Source of the DNA: Paraflavitalea devenefica
GTDB taxonomy: Bacteria > Bacteroidota > Bacteroidia > Chitinophagales > Chitinophagaceae
Direction of reading: 5' to 3'
Length of the DNA stretch: 64,000 bases
Assembly: GCF_011759375.1 (NCBI RefSeq)
Contig: NZ_JAARML010000002.1
Span: 372,001-436,000, forward strand
Below, one piece after another: positions 18,705 through 27,711 of this stretch. The translations under genes and the position numbers were made by a program. The notes beneath the pieces were generated by a model. The model saw only the letters and a list, made by a program, of their open reading frames with translations, made no database searches and was not told the origin of the DNA. Numbering within the stretch: the first letter of the stretch is position 1; each line of letters opens with the position of its first letter.

Positions 18705-19745
18705 ATGAAACTATTTAAAAAGGGTATTTCTATAGTCCAGGTACAGGTGATCGTGTGGATATGTATCACCCTGCTCATGTTCCTGCTGATTTTCCATGAA
18801 GGACAGAGTATTGCCCGGTCTGCCTCCTTTGCCATTTGTAATGCCGTTTTTTACGCAGCCCTGATGTATACAAATGCCTGCTGGATGGTGCCCAAATTTT
18901 ACCGGCGGCAGAAGAAATGGCTGTATGTAGTATTGGTACTCCTGTTGATGGCAGTGACTACCTGGGCGATAATACAGGCGCAGGTAGTGGTGATGCGCTT
19001 GCTGCCCGATAAGGGAATGGAGAAAGCAATGAAGCCGGTAACCATCCCGCTGAGGTATTATTTTGTAACCTTCTTCCTGAATATACTGATACTCCTGTTC
19101 AGCCTGCCATTACGGTTGGCCTTTGATTATTTTACTATGCGCAAACAGCAGGAACAGTTGAAGAAGCGTACCGCAGAGGCGGAGCTCAACCTGCTCAAAG
19201 CACAGGTGCAACCCCATTTCCTGTTCAATACCCTGAATAATATTTATTTTGTGGCACAGCGGGAGTCGCCCACCACGGCGGGATTGCTGGAGCGCTTGTC
19301 CAATATCATGCGTTATTTTGTAGATGAAGGGCCCAAGGATAAGATAGGCCTTGCCCGGGAAATAGACTTTATCCGGGATTATATTCACCTGGAAAAGATG
19401 CGGATGCGCCACCCGATGCAGATCGAGTTCGATATTAAAGGGGAAGTAAATGGGGTGAGCATTCCACCCATGTTATTGATACCTTTGGTGGAGAATGTTT
19501 TCAAGCATGGCATTAATAAACGGAGTGAAGCCAATTTCCTGCAATTGGATATAACAGTGGAGGCCGGCCGGCTGGACATGAAGGTGCGCAACAGGATATT
19601 TGAAGAACTGGAACCTGCATCACATGGCGGCAATGGCCTGGTAAACCTGCAATCGAGGCTGGAGTTGCTGTATGGAGGGCAATATACCCTGCATACAGAA
19701 AAGCAGGAGGGTTTGTTCCTGGCACATTTAAATATTCCTTTGTGA
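18705..19745 (+). CDS. LytS-type sensor histidine kinase (first pair)
   Basis: A 346-residue inner-membrane kinase. Four transmembrane helices occupy about residues 8-155 with no large periplasmic sensor domain. The His_kinase domain follows, with phospho-acceptor His in LLKAQVQPHFLFNTLNNIYF near residue 180, then a HATPase region with N-box LIPLVENVFKHGI and glycine motif HGGNGLVNLQSRLELLYG. The start at 18705 fits the membrane start and follows a -7 box. The stop overlaps the GTG start of the response regulator by four bases, so translation is coupled. It phosphorylates that regulator; the signal is unknown. A paralogous pair lies at 21200-22932. Confidence 0.9.
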   Translation: MKLFKKGISIVQVQVIVWICITLLMFLLIFHEGQSIARSASFAICNAVFYAALMYTNACWMVPKFYRRQKKWLYVVLVLLLMAVTTWAIIQAQVVVMRLLPDKGMEKAMKPVTIPLRYYFVTFFLNILILLFSLPLRLAFDYFTMRKQQEQLKKRTAEAELNLLKAQVQPHFLFNTLNNIYFVAQRESPTTAGLLERLSNIMRYFVDEGPKDKIGLAREIDFIRDYIHLEKMRMRHPMQIEFDIKGEVNGVSIPPMLLIPLVENVFKHGINKRSEANFLQLDITVEAGRLDMKVRNRIFEELEPASHGGNGLVNLQSRLELLYGGQYTLHTEKQEGLFLAHLNIPL

Positions 19746-20461
19746 ATAGGATTACCTGCCTTATAGTAGATGATGAGCCCAATGCGGTGCAGTTGCTGGA
19801 AGACCATATCCGCAAGGTGCCTTTTTTGCAATTGAAGGCAAAGTGCTATGATGCGTTTGAGGTATTGGAATTCCTGAAGTCGGATACGGTGCAACTGATC
19901 TTTATGGATATTAATATGCCCCAGCTTTCGGGCATGGACCTGGCGGCCATGCTGCCCAAAGACCAGCACATTATTTTTAGTACTGCTTACGCCAATTATG
20001 CCCTGGAAGGTTATGAGTACAATGCCGTGGATTACCTGCTGAAGCCGGTGACCTTTAAACGGTTTATGCAGGCAGTGACCAAAGCACAAGCCCTTTTTGC
20101 CCAACCCAGACAGGAGACTGTAATTGCTTCTGCTGTTCCTGCCCATGCCAGCTATATTTTTGTGAAGTCGGGCAAACAGCTTATCAAGGTGGAATATGAC
20201 AAAGTGTTGTACCTCGAAGCATTAAAAGAGTATGTGAGTATTGTGACAGCCGATCAAAAGCTGATGATCTATAAACGGATGAAAGAACTGGAAGAACAGT
20301 TACCCGCCAACTTTATTCGTATTCATAATTCCTATATTGTGAATATTGATCACATACAGCATATTGCCGATAACCAGGTGGTGACCGGTAAGGCAAAACT
20401 ACCGGTGAGTGCTTCTTACCGGGATGCCTTTTTACAGGTAGTGAATAAGCGGTTGCTGTAA
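19742..20461 (+). CDS. LytTR-type response regulator (first pair)
   Basis: A 239-residue DNA-binding regulator. Start codon is GTG, overlapping the kinase stop (GTGA). The receiver domain spans about residues 1-120 with acidic pocket VDDEPN, phospho-acceptor Asp in LIFMDINMPQLSGMDL and conserved Lys in DYLLKPVTF. The LytTR DNA-binding domain is at about 145-239 (IFVKSGKQLIKVEYDKVLYLEALKEYV, then RIHNSYIVN). It is activated by the upstream kinase and usually binds direct repeats near target promoters; targets are not evident. Followed by two hairpins. Confidence 0.92.
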   Translation: MNRITCLIVDDEPNAVQLLEDHIRKVPFLQLKAKCYDAFEVLEFLKSDTVQLIFMDINMPQLSGMDLAAMLPKDQHIIFSTAYANYALEGYEYNAVDYLLKPVTFKRFMQAVTKAQALFAQPRQETVIASAVPAHASYIFVKSGKQLIKVEYDKVLYLEALKEYVSIVTADQKLMIYKRMKELEEQLPANFIRIHNSYIVNIDHIQHIADNQVVTGKAKLPVSASYRDAFLQVVNKRLL

Positions 20462-20463
20462 TA

Positions 20464-20516
20464 ACAAGGGCCTTGTAGACACAAACCCTTGTATGTGACT
20501 AAAAGTACAGTCACAT
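20464..20516. terminator. Two adjacent hairpins between convergent genes
   Basis: First hairpin: ACAAGGG (20464-20470) with CCCTTGT (20486-20492). Second: ATGTGACT (20493-20500) with AGTCACAT (20509-20516), both perfect. They lie between the first regulator gene and the convergent NTF2-like gene and could end transcripts from either side, although no strong T-run follows. Confidence 0.5.
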
Positions 20517-20564
20517 GAGACAAATAAACTCAGCGCTGTTTTTCCTGGCTATACGATAACAACT

Positions 20565-21017
20565 TTATTTGTTCTGCCGGGAGAAGATCTTACTCACAAT
20601 CTTCCATTCCCCGTTTATTTTGAGCAGGTTCATGTAATCGTTCATAATTACCTGGGCTGTTTCGATCCTGATCTTGGCCTGTGCCGCACTGCCTTCGATG
20701 TTCATGGATACGATCTCTATTTTCCTGTCTGTTTTAGTAGTATTGCTTTTGATCCGGGCAATAAAATCAGCAATGGGCACATCCTTAAATTCCCCGCTTT
20801 GGTAGTCTATGTATTTCATGGTGGCAGATGGATGAAAGGCTTTTTCCATCCGGTTGCCATCACCGCTCATATAGTTCTCCAGGCAGGCTTTTACCCCATT
20901 TTCTTCGGTAATGGTTTGTGACAGCAGGATGAGTGGTGTTGTAGTGAATAGCATGGCTATCAGCAATGCCAGTGAAGATTGTTTCAGCCATTCAAGGCGG
21001 ATAGTTATTGTGTGCAT
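20565..21017 (-). CDS. Secreted NTF2-like/lumazine-binding-like protein
   Basis: A 150-residue protein with an N-terminal export signal (SSLALLIAMLFTTTPLILLSQ). The mature part resembles the NTF2-like superfamily as in putative lumazine-binding proteins: EENGVKACLENYMSGDGNRMEKAFHPSA, a central IADFIARI, and the ending YMNLLKINGEWKIVSKIF. Members are small cone-shaped folds that act as enzymes or ligand binders; no catalytic residues can be assigned. The start at 21017 was chosen because the 48 extra residues of the longer frame lack any domain character. It lies on the opposite strand between the two kinase pairs. Confidence 0.75.
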   Translation of the reverse strand: MHTITIRLEWLKQSSLALLIAMLFTTTPLILLSQTITEENGVKACLENYMSGDGNRMEKAFHPSATMKYIDYQSGEFKDVPIADFIARIKSNTTKTDRKIEIVSMNIEGSAAQAKIRIETAQVIMNDYMNLLKINGEWKIVSKIFSRQNK

Positions 21018-21199
21018 AGTAGCAGTTTTTGTGGCAACAATATTAAGGAGGCTACTGGCCGGTAAAAAAAGACTTCGCCCTCCCGCTTTCTTTTTTCGAC
21101 CTTTTGAGGTACCGGATAACCGTCGAAAATCAGGGGCGTACTGTCGAAGGCCGGCCGGCAATCCGTTGGTTTTGCAGCAATTTGCGTATTTTGACGAGT

Positions 21200-22231
21200 A
21201 TGACCATGCCGACAGTTGATAGTGTATTGCGCAAGCGGCTGCTGCGCGTTCAGGCAGCCGTGTGGGTATTGTTTTATATCTTCCTCATTCTCTATGCTAT
21301 TCAGAAATGGGAAAACCCGGTATATGGCTTTTCGTCTGTTACCATCGCTACCCTTACTTATTTAATTGCTGTATATGGTAATGCTTCCTGGCTGATACCG
21401 CGTTATTACCAGGCCCACCGCAAAACCCTGTATTTCATTTATTCCACGCTTTTCCTGGCGGTGCTGCTGGTGGTGCGGATGTATGCGGAGAACCAGGTAT
21501 TACTGCCACTTCACCTGGCTTTTTATAACTGGACCTTGCCGCATTTCTCCTTTGTGTTCATTACCAATTTCCTGGCCTTTATGTTTGGCGCCCTGCTGCG
21601 GGTAACGATTGATTATGTTCACCTGCTGCGCAAACAGGAGGAGATGCGTATGCAACAACTGGCCTCTGAACTGAACCTGCTCAAAGCACAGGTACAGCCG
21701 CACTTCCTGTTCAATACGCTCAATAATATTTATTACCTCGCCTATACAAAGAATGAAAGAACGGCCGAAGTGGTGGCCCGCCTGTCGGATATCATGCGCT
21801 ATTTTGTGGATGAGGCGCCCAAGGAAAGAGTGCCCCTGCTCACGGAAATAGATTTCCTGGAAAATTATATGGAGCTGGAACAGATCCGTATGCTGCACCA
21901 GGCCGCCATTGTATTTGACCGCCATGCCATTAATGATGCGCTGATTATTCCGCCTATGCTGCTGATACCCCTGGTGGAGAATATTTTCAAGCATGGAGTG
22001 GATAAATCGGTAACACAGAATGATGTGAAGATCACGCTGGAGCAACAGGATGGCTATCTTCACTTTATTACCCGCAACAGTCATCACGACCACGAAAGGA
22101 CCGTTAAAAGCGGGGTAGGGCTTACCAATCTTCGCAAGCGGCTGACTTTATTATACGGAAATGATTTTACTTTGACTACGGAAAAGACAGAGCATTGCTA
22201 TACCGCCACCCTCAAATTTCCTGTAGCATGA
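21200..22231 (+). CDS. LytS-type sensor histidine kinase (second pair)
   Basis: A 343-residue kinase paralogous to the one at 18705. Four transmembrane helices in about residues 15-150, then the His_kinase domain with LLKAQVQPHFLFNTLNNIYY and an ATPase region with LLIPLVENIFKHGVDK and GVGLTNLRKRLTLLYG. The start at 21200 was preferred over an upstream Met because residues before it are not family-like; Met at 21206 is an alternative. A TATTTTG sequence lies six bases upstream. The stop overlaps the regulator ATG (ATGA). The input signal is unknown. Confidence 0.88.
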   Translation: MTMPTVDSVLRKRLLRVQAAVWVLFYIFLILYAIQKWENPVYGFSSVTIATLTYLIAVYGNASWLIPRYYQAHRKTLYFIYSTLFLAVLLVVRMYAENQVLLPLHLAFYNWTLPHFSFVFITNFLAFMFGALLRVTIDYVHLLRKQEEMRMQQLASELNLLKAQVQPHFLFNTLNNIYYLAYTKNERTAEVVARLSDIMRYFVDEAPKERVPLLTEIDFLENYMELEQIRMLHQAAIVFDRHAINDALIIPPMLLIPLVENIFKHGVDKSVTQNDVKITLEQQDGYLHFITRNSHHDHERTVKSGVGLTNLRKRLTLLYGNDFTLTTEKTEHCYTATLKFPVA

Positions 22232-22932
22232 AGATTAATTGTTTGGTGATAGATGATGAGCCGTATGCAGTGAACCTGCTGGAGGAATACATCAGCCAGG
22301 TGCCCTACCTGCACCTGCTGCACAAATGCTATAATGCGCTGGAAGCGCTGGACTACCTGAAGCACGCGCGTCCTGACCTTATTTTCCTCGACATTAATAT
22401 GCCGCATCTCTCAGGCATGCAACTGGCTACATTGCTACCTTCCAACCAGCCCTTTATTTTCACAACGGCCTATTCTGAATTTGCGGTAGACAGTTATGAG
22501 AAGAATGCTGTTGACTACCTGCTGAAGCCCATTACGTTTGAACGTTTCCTGCGGGCTGTGAATAAAGTGTCGGCACTCTGTACAGCAACGGATAACCAGG
22601 CCACTACCCAGCCGCTTACACAAAAGCTGTTCCTGAAGACGGGGAAAGCCATTGTGCAACTGGAGTATGATGATGTGTTGCTGATAGAGGGACTGAAGGA
22701 CTATGTGGTATTTCATACCAAAGACGCACGGCATGTGGTGTACAAGCGCATGAAAGACCTGGAAGAAACGCTGCCGGCCAATTTCTCCCGTGTGCACCTG
22801 TCTTACATTATCAACCGGCATCATATACGCCGCATTGAGGATAATCATGTGTTCATCGGCAATGAACGTATTCCCGTGAGTGAAAAGTACCGGGAGATAT
22901 TCCTGTCGCGTATTAATAAAGGGTTGCTTTAA
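22228..22932 (+). CDS. LytTR-type response regulator (second pair)
   Basis: A 234-residue regulator starting MKINCLVIDDEPYAVNLLEEYI. Receiver domain with Asp in LIFLDINMPHLSGMQL and Lys in DYLLKPITFERFLRAVNK; LytTR domain at about 140-234 (LFLKTGKAIVQLEYDDVLLIEGLKDYV, SRVHLSYIINRHHI). The start at 22228 overlaps the kinase stop by four bases; the longer frame inside the kinase gene was rejected. It closely resembles the first-pair regulator in length and motif order, pointing to an in-place duplication. Its 3' end overlaps the convergent gene by 20 bases. Confidence 0.92.
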   Translation: MKINCLVIDDEPYAVNLLEEYISQVPYLHLLHKCYNALEALDYLKHARPDLIFLDINMPHLSGMQLATLLPSNQPFIFTTAYSEFAVDSYEKNAVDYLLKPITFERFLRAVNKVSALCTATDNQATTQPLTQKLFLKTGKAIVQLEYDDVLLIEGLKDYVVFHTKDARHVVYKRMKDLEETLPANFSRVHLSYIINRHHIRRIEDNHVFIGNERIPVSEKYREIFLSRINKGLL

Positions 22933-23230
22933 AGTCATACGTCTCGCAATGCTGCACTTCCGGCTCAAACTCCAGCAGGTATTTTTTATCCTCGTCATAA
23001 TAATGAGCTTTTGCGATGTCGTCTCCGGCAAAGCCTTTGATGCTCTCATAATCATCCCACCAGGAAACGGTCCAGATATGGGTAATATCGCCTTCTGTGC
23101 GTTGCCATATCTGGGCACCCCGGTTGCCCGGTGTAGCCAGGTAATCCGGAATGCCGGTGTCAATAACATATTGCCGGTAAACAGCCGCATCGGCTGTTTT
23201 GGTACGGCCATGCCATATACGTGTGATCAT
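22913..23230 (-). CDS. Antibiotic biosynthesis monooxygenase-like (dimeric alpha/beta barrel) protein
   Basis: A 105-residue protein, MITRIWHGRTKTADAAVYRQYV, with IPDYLATPGNRGAQIWQR and HIWTVSWWDDYESIKGFAGDD. This matches small ABM-type ferredoxin-like proteins, common stand-alone genes in Bacteroidota. Members are heme-degrading or quinone-type monooxygenases, or have unknown roles; no active site is assignable. A Met six codons upstream (23248) is an alternative start. The 3' end overlaps the second regulator gene. Downstream of and on the same strand as the large secreted protein gene. Confidence 0.7.
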   Translation of the reverse strand: MITRIWHGRTKTADAAVYRQYVIDTGIPDYLATPGNRGAQIWQRTEGDITHIWTVSWWDDYESIKGFAGDDIAKAHYYDEDKKYLLEFEPEVQHCETYDFKATLY

Positions 23231-23269
23231 AAGCCTGAAGGTTTGCATATCTTGAAAAGCTGGATGCCC

Positions 23270-25882
23270 TTACCTCACCAGGGTAACAGTGCCTCTTTGC
23301 GTATAAACAGTGCCGGTATAATCCATTGCTTTCACCGTCCACACATAGAGGCCGGCCGATTGTGGTCTGCCGCCTGTATTGCCATCCCAGCCACTGCCGC
23401 TGTTCGTGCTGCTGTACACCATTTGTCCCCAGCGGTTGTATACATTGAAGTATTCAATGGTTTGCATGCCGGCTGCTATAAAACGGAATACATCGTTGTT
23501 CCTGTCGCCATTGGGCGAGAAGGCCGTAGGTACAAAGATAGAAGGACGTGTTTTGAAAACCTTTATGTTCAGGAAAGCGGAGTCTACACAATCAGCTTCA
23601 TTAAATACCAACACTTTATAACGTACCGAAAGGGAAGGGTTATACAGGGTGGCAATGGGATTGGGAATATCGGTGGCCGACAATCCTTCACCCGGCAACC
23701 AGCTATACCGTACGCCACCACTGGCCTTTAGTTGCACGGGCTGACCCACTATAGCAGCAGTATCCCTGCCTGCCGAAGCAATAATATCAGGCATTACAGT
23801 TACCAATATTGAGTCTAATCCTGCTTTAGGGCATCCTCTTGTATCGTAACTGGCCAGGATATAGTTGGTAGTACTGCGTGGATGGGCTATGGGATTTAAA
23901 ATGTTGGGATTGTTCAGGCTGGCGGCAGGTCTCCACTCCACTGTTTTGCCATCGGTACCGCCATTTAATTGTACGGAAGCATCGTGGCAGATCATGATAT
24001 CGGGCCCTGCAATTGACACCGGGTAAGGAACGGTAGTGACCTGCACATCACCCCTTGCCGAGCAACTGCCAATATAGGCTGTCACCTCATATACAGTAGT
24101 GGCGGGCGTAGTGGCGGTAGGAATGGCTACATAGGGATTGAGTATCTGTTCCTCCGGCGTCCATGCATAACGCAATCCATCAGACGTAAGGCGTAGTTGT
24201 ATAGCATCGGCCTGGCAAATGATGGTATCATCCATTACCTGCAAGGTTACATGGTCCACTACCCGTACCTGCACTGAATCGCGGTTGAGGCAGCCATGAT
24301 CATCGAGGGTTACCACATAATGTGTGGTAGTAGTGGGGTTTACCGTGGGCGTTGGTGTATTGGCATTGATGATGTTGGTATTGGGGCTCCAGCTAAAGAT
24401 ACCACCACCTTCTGCTTTTAATTGCACGGCATCGGGGATACAGATGAGTGTATCGCGGAAGGCAAGGGTAATAGGTGGTTTGTCTACGATCGGTACCGGT
24501 TTGATCAAGGTATCTATACATCCCTTTGTATTCGTTACAATAAGCCGCACATATTTTGTACCCAGGTTGGTATAGGTATAAGTGGGATGTTGCGCAGATG
24601 AATTATTATTGGCAGGATCAAAAGGTTGCCCAAAATCCCATCGCCAGCCGCTTACCTGGCCAAAGACCGTGGTGGTGCCGTCGTGGAATTGTGTCGGTTT
24701 ATTGACGCAGATGCCGGTAAAGGTAAAGGCCGGTATAAAGCCCGGGTATACGCGGACAACAGAAGTGGAAGAATCAGCACACTGGCCGCTGCGGTTAATC
24801 ACCAGTTTTACCTGGTAAATGCCGGTATCGGCAAAAGTATAGGATGCGGTAGCGTTAACAGAACTAAAGATGGTAGCACCTGCAGGATTGATAATTTCCC
24901 AGTTGTAGCTATGGATCAGGGGGCTGTTGGAATTGTTGACCAGGCTGATCGTCTGCGTACTATCACACAGCATATAGGCCGGTGGAATGGAGGCGGCTGC
25001 GATATTGCAGGAAGCGATCTTTATCTGCAGGTCTTTTCGTTGTACGGCAATCACCTTATTGTCGCGTATCTCCTGTACGCAAACGGTCACCACATACGTT
25101 CCTTCCGAAGGAGCAATACCCGTTATCATGCCGGTGGTGGCATCAATGTGTATATTGCCACCGAGGGGAGAACTGCCATTATAGCCATTGCCATAGGGCA
25201 CCGCGTTGTAGGGTGGAGGATTGGGTGGGGTGGCATTACCGCCGCCGCCTGCGGAACCGCCCATATAAGCTTCACAAAATGAATAGACTAAATCATCGCT
25301 GTTAGGGTCCGAAGCAGCAAAGCTGTAGGAAAAGGAGTTATCGGCGCATACTACTACCATATCATTGCCGGTAAAGCGGGCGCTGCTGTTATTGGGGCCG
25401 TCAGGATGGGCTGCAGTGCCAGGGATTTCTCCGGTATAGGTGGCGCCTACATTACTATACCCGCTGATGAGGTTACTGATGCCATTGACCCGGTAATTGA
25501 CCTGGGTGGCAATGATATAGCCATCCGGAGAGGCAGGAAGGGTAGCTTCAAACTCATAATAACCCACCCGGTAGCAAACGGGCGGGGGATTGGTAATGCA
25601 GGGACCTGCATCGGTAAGGGTCAGTGTTTCCTGGTTGGCCAGTGGCACAGAAATATCAGTATAGCGGCTCCCGCTGCCTTTATGAAAGATGCCGATAATG
25701 CCCGGATTGCTGAACTGGCGGTTGCTGAAACAGTCCATAAACAGCTTAACTGTAATGCGATAGCGATACTGTCCGTTGGTTGAGCTGATGAGGGTATAAT
25801 AGGTTTCACCGCCGGTGATATGATCTGCGCTGGCGTATAAAAACGACATGAGGAGAATAAAGAACAGACCAGTTTTCCTCAT
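23270..25882 (-). CDS. Large secreted protein with PKD-like domains and a gliding-motility type C-terminal sorting domain
   Basis: An 870-residue protein with a signal peptide (RKTGLFFILLMSFLYASA). The N-terminal part has an Ig-like start (DHITGGETYYTLI, TVKLFMDCFSNRQFSNPGI). The middle has PKD-type repeats (for example YTFADTGIYQVKLVI, WRWDFGQPFDPANNNSSAQHPTYTY is longer than quoted motifs and marks a PKD core) and several SAG.D-type beta-sandwich repeats at 480-770. The last ~85 residues are a CHU_C/T9SS type B sorting domain: FVPTAFSPNGDRNNDVFRF, NVYNRWGQMVY, WDG and AGLYVWTVKA. It is therefore exported across the outer membrane by the type IX secretion system and displayed or released. 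Ligand unknown. Confidence 0.88.
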   Translation of the reverse strand: MRKTGLFFILLMSFLYASADHITGGETYYTLISSTNGQYRYRITVKLFMDCFSNRQFSNPGIIGIFHKGSGSRYTDISVPLANQETLTLTDAGPCITNPPPVCYRVGYYEFEATLPASPDGYIIATQVNYRVNGISNLISGYSNVGATYTGEIPGTAAHPDGPNNSSARFTGNDMVVVCADNSFSYSFAASDPNSDDLVYSFCEAYMGGSAGGGGNATPPNPPPYNAVPYGNGYNGSSPLGGNIHIDATTGMITGIAPSEGTYVVTVCVQEIRDNKVIAVQRKDLQIKIASCNIAAASIPPAYMLCDSTQTISLVNNSNSPLIHSYNWEIINPAGATIFSSVNATASYTFADTGIYQVKLVINRSGQCADSSTSVVRVYPGFIPAFTFTGICVNKPTQFHDGTTTVFGQVSGWRWDFGQPFDPANNNSSAQHPTYTYTNLGTKYVRLIVTNTKGCIDTLIKPVPIVDKPPITLAFRDTLICIPDAVQLKAEGGGIFSWSPNTNIINANTPTPTVNPTTTTHYVVTLDDHGCLNRDSVQVRVVDHVTLQVMDDTIICQADAIQLRLTSDGLRYAWTPEEQILNPYVAIPTATTPATTVYEVTAYIGSCSARGDVQVTTVPYPVSIAGPDIMICHDASVQLNGGTDGKTVEWRPAASLNNPNILNPIAHPRSTTNYILASYDTRGCPKAGLDSILVTVMPDIIASAGRDTAAIVGQPVQLKASGGVRYSWLPGEGLSATDIPNPIATLYNPSLSVRYKVLVFNEADCVDSAFLNIKVFKTRPSIFVPTAFSPNGDRNNDVFRFIAAGMQTIEYFNVYNRWGQMVYSSTNSGSGWDGNTGGRPQSAGLYVWTVKAMDYTGTVYTQRGTVTLVR

Positions 25883-26083
25883 GGAGCAGTTTCCATTGGT
25901 ATGTACAATGGCAGCAATGACTGTAAGATTTGGTGGGTTGAAAATCTGTGTTTCCTCTTCTACCTTTAATATACGACATTTTCAGCAGAAGGTTGGCTTT
26001 GTGAAGAAGTAAGTCGGGAAGCCGGAAAGCCAGAAAGAGCGTTTCTTACCGACTTCCGGACGTTCCATTTTTTGGACTTTTAT

Positions 26084-26578
26084 TTATCTCTTCCCCAGTT
26101 CGATCACATGGCAATCTTTCATATGTTGACCGTCTATTGCAAAGGTGATCAATGTGCGTACTTTATGCCAGCCTTCTTTGCCGGCGGCGCCGGGGTTCAT
26201 GTGCAGACAGTTGAGTTTCTCATCGTAGATTATTTTCAGGATATGGGAGTGACCGGCAATGAAGAGTTGGGGCGGACGGGCGGTCAGTTCCTTTTTAACG
26301 GCAGGATTGTAGCGGGGCGGGTAGCCGCCGATATGGGTCATATACACTTCCACTTCTTCACAGGTCCAGCGTAAGGACAACGGGTATACACTGCTGATCT
26401 CATAGCCGTCAATATTTCCGTATACGCCTTTCAGTGGTTTGAAGGCTTTTAACTGGTCGGCAATGGCCAGGGTGCCAAAATCACCGGCATGCCATATTTC
26501 ATCACAATGCTCAAAATGTTTGAATACTGCCGGGTCGAGGTAGCTGTGCGTATCTGAAATAAGCCCAATACGTGTCAT
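26084..26578 (-). CDS. YfcE/MJ0936-type metallophosphoesterase
   Basis: A 164-residue calcineurin-like phosphoesterase. The metal-binding motifs are all present: GLISDTHSYLD (D-x-H), WHAGDFG (GD), VYGNIDGYE (GN, with I in place of the usual C), MTHIGGYPP and IAGHSHILK (GHxH). The family hydrolyses phosphodiesters in vitro; the cellular substrate is not known. Length is standard. A TATCTTCG box lies 17 bases before the ATG on the minus strand. Divergent from the DUF2625 gene. Confidence 0.92.
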   Translation of the reverse strand: MTRIGLISDTHSYLDPAVFKHFEHCDEIWHAGDFGTLAIADQLKAFKPLKGVYGNIDGYEISSVYPLSLRWTCEEVEVYMTHIGGYPPRYNPAVKKELTARPPQLFIAGHSHILKIIYDEKLNCLHMNPGAAGKEGWHKVRTLITFAIDGQHMKDCHVIELGKR

Positions 26579-26617
26579 GCAGGAAGGGAATATAGCAGCG
26601 AAGATAGTGCAGCTTTG

Positions 26618-26647
26618 TTGGGCGCGTGGGAAGTTTTGATTAATTTG
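26618..26647 (+). promoter_or_regulatory. Promoter of the DUF2625 gene
   Basis: TTG (26618-26620), 19-base spacer, then TTAATTTG (26640-26647), a one-mismatch match to the -7 consensus. The box ends eight bases before the ATG at 26656, giving a leader of only a few bases. Confidence 0.5.
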
Positions 26648-26655
26648 GATAGTAT

Positions 26656-27414
26656 ATGCAAAGGATTATTGTGTTTGTTATTTTCCTGCTCGTAACATCC
26701 ACTGGTTTGGCGCAGCATAAAATGCGTACCCTGGAAGAGCTCATTAACAAAGAGGAGCCGGGCTGGCTGTTGGTGAAAGGATGGATTGATTCTGCTAAGA
26801 ATAAGGTGGAGATACTGCCGGCAGATTCCTCCAAGGCTACAGATGCTTTATTCAAAACACAGGTCACTACCCGCTCACCCATGGGCGCTATTGTGTACAT
26901 GACCGGTGGCTTATTGGTAGATGGCGGATGGATACGGATACTGGGTTCCGGTCATCCGCGGCTCAACCGCTCCCTGCCGGAATGGAATAAAGGAAAAACT
27001 TTCCAGGAATATGGAGAAGCTCCCGGCTATTTGCTGATAGCTGATGATGTTTTAGGCGGGTTCTTTGCTATTAATGGCGGTACCTTCAGTAAAGAAAAAA
27101 TGGGCAAGGTGTATTACCTGGCGCCGGACAACCTGGAATGGGAAGACCTTGACGTGACCTACACTGACTTTTTACACTTCTGCTTCAACGGCAACCTGGA
27201 AGAATTTTATAAAGGCTACCGCTGGAAGGATTGGCAAAAAGCCGTAGCTACCTTATCCGGCGAAAAAGTATTTGCCTTCTTTCCCTTTCTCTGGTCCAAA
27301 GACTGGAAGGATATTAATAAGGTGACAAAGGACCCCATTCCTATAGCGGAACAGTTCAAATTCAACCTGGAAACACGCAAGCGGTTGGGACTTGAAACCA
27401 ATTATCATAAATAG
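26656..27414 (+). CDS. DUF2625 family exported protein
   Basis: A 252-residue protein with a signal peptide (MQRIIVFVIFLLVTSTGLAQ). It matches the DUF2625 pattern: MRTLEELINKEEPGWLLVKGWI, MGAIVYMTGGLLVDGGWIRILG, GYLLIADDVLGGFFAINGG, VYYLAPDNLEWEDL, FPFLWSKD and a basic C-terminal end. Family members are about 210-250 residues and have no known activity. The export signal is unusual for a family often found cytosolic (recollection). Single-gene unit with its own promoter. Confidence 0.82.
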   Translation: MQRIIVFVIFLLVTSTGLAQHKMRTLEELINKEEPGWLLVKGWIDSAKNKVEILPADSSKATDALFKTQVTTRSPMGAIVYMTGGLLVDGGWIRILGSGHPRLNRSLPEWNKGKTFQEYGEAPGYLLIADDVLGGFFAINGGTFSKEKMGKVYYLAPDNLEWEDLDVTYTDFLHFCFNGNLEEFYKGYRWKDWQKAVATLSGEKVFAFFPFLWSKDWKDINKVTKDPIPIAEQFKFNLETRKRLGLETNYHK

Positions 27415-27495
27415 GCAGGCTGTGCGAGTGGGCGGTCCGTATCAGGATGGTACGATTTAGAACGGATTGCTTATCTTTATAACAACGATTGAAAT

Positions 27496-27591
27496 ATGCC
27501 TTTTCACCGCAATTTTACCTATTGGATTGATAAACGCCGCTGGAAATATTATTTCCTGATGGTGGCGTTGGAAGACAGCTACGGGCTTTGA
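27496..27591 (+). pseudogene. 31-codon frame, possibly a truncated gene
   Basis: The frame encodes 31 residues starting MPFHRNFTYWIDKRRWKYYF and ending where the low-complexity repeat begins. The composition (aromatic and basic, then hydrophobic) looks protein-like, and a TATCTTTA -7-like box lies 16 bases upstream. It may be the 5' stub of a gene cut by insertion of the repeat, or a chance frame. I do not recognise it. Confidence 0.22.
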
Positions 27592-27694
27592 GCTACGAGC
27601 TTCGAGTCCCCTGTTCTTCGCCGCATTTTGCTCGCAGCTCATAGCTCGCTGCTCGCAGCCTTTACCCTGTATTACTTCAATCTTTTTCAAACTT

Positions 27695-27711
27695 ATCCCG
27701 CAAAGCGGGAT
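27695..27711. repeat. Perfect short hairpin before hmgA
   Basis: ATCCCGC, AAA loop, GCGGGAT. It ends 17 bases before the hmgA start and would be in the 5' untranslated region if the promoter is further upstream. Confidence 0.4.

Noticed and set aside
24600..25305. Plus-strand frames of 60-220 codons in the 23270-25882 region
   Set aside because: They are antisense to the large secreted PKD protein gene, which has consistent domain structure over its whole length.
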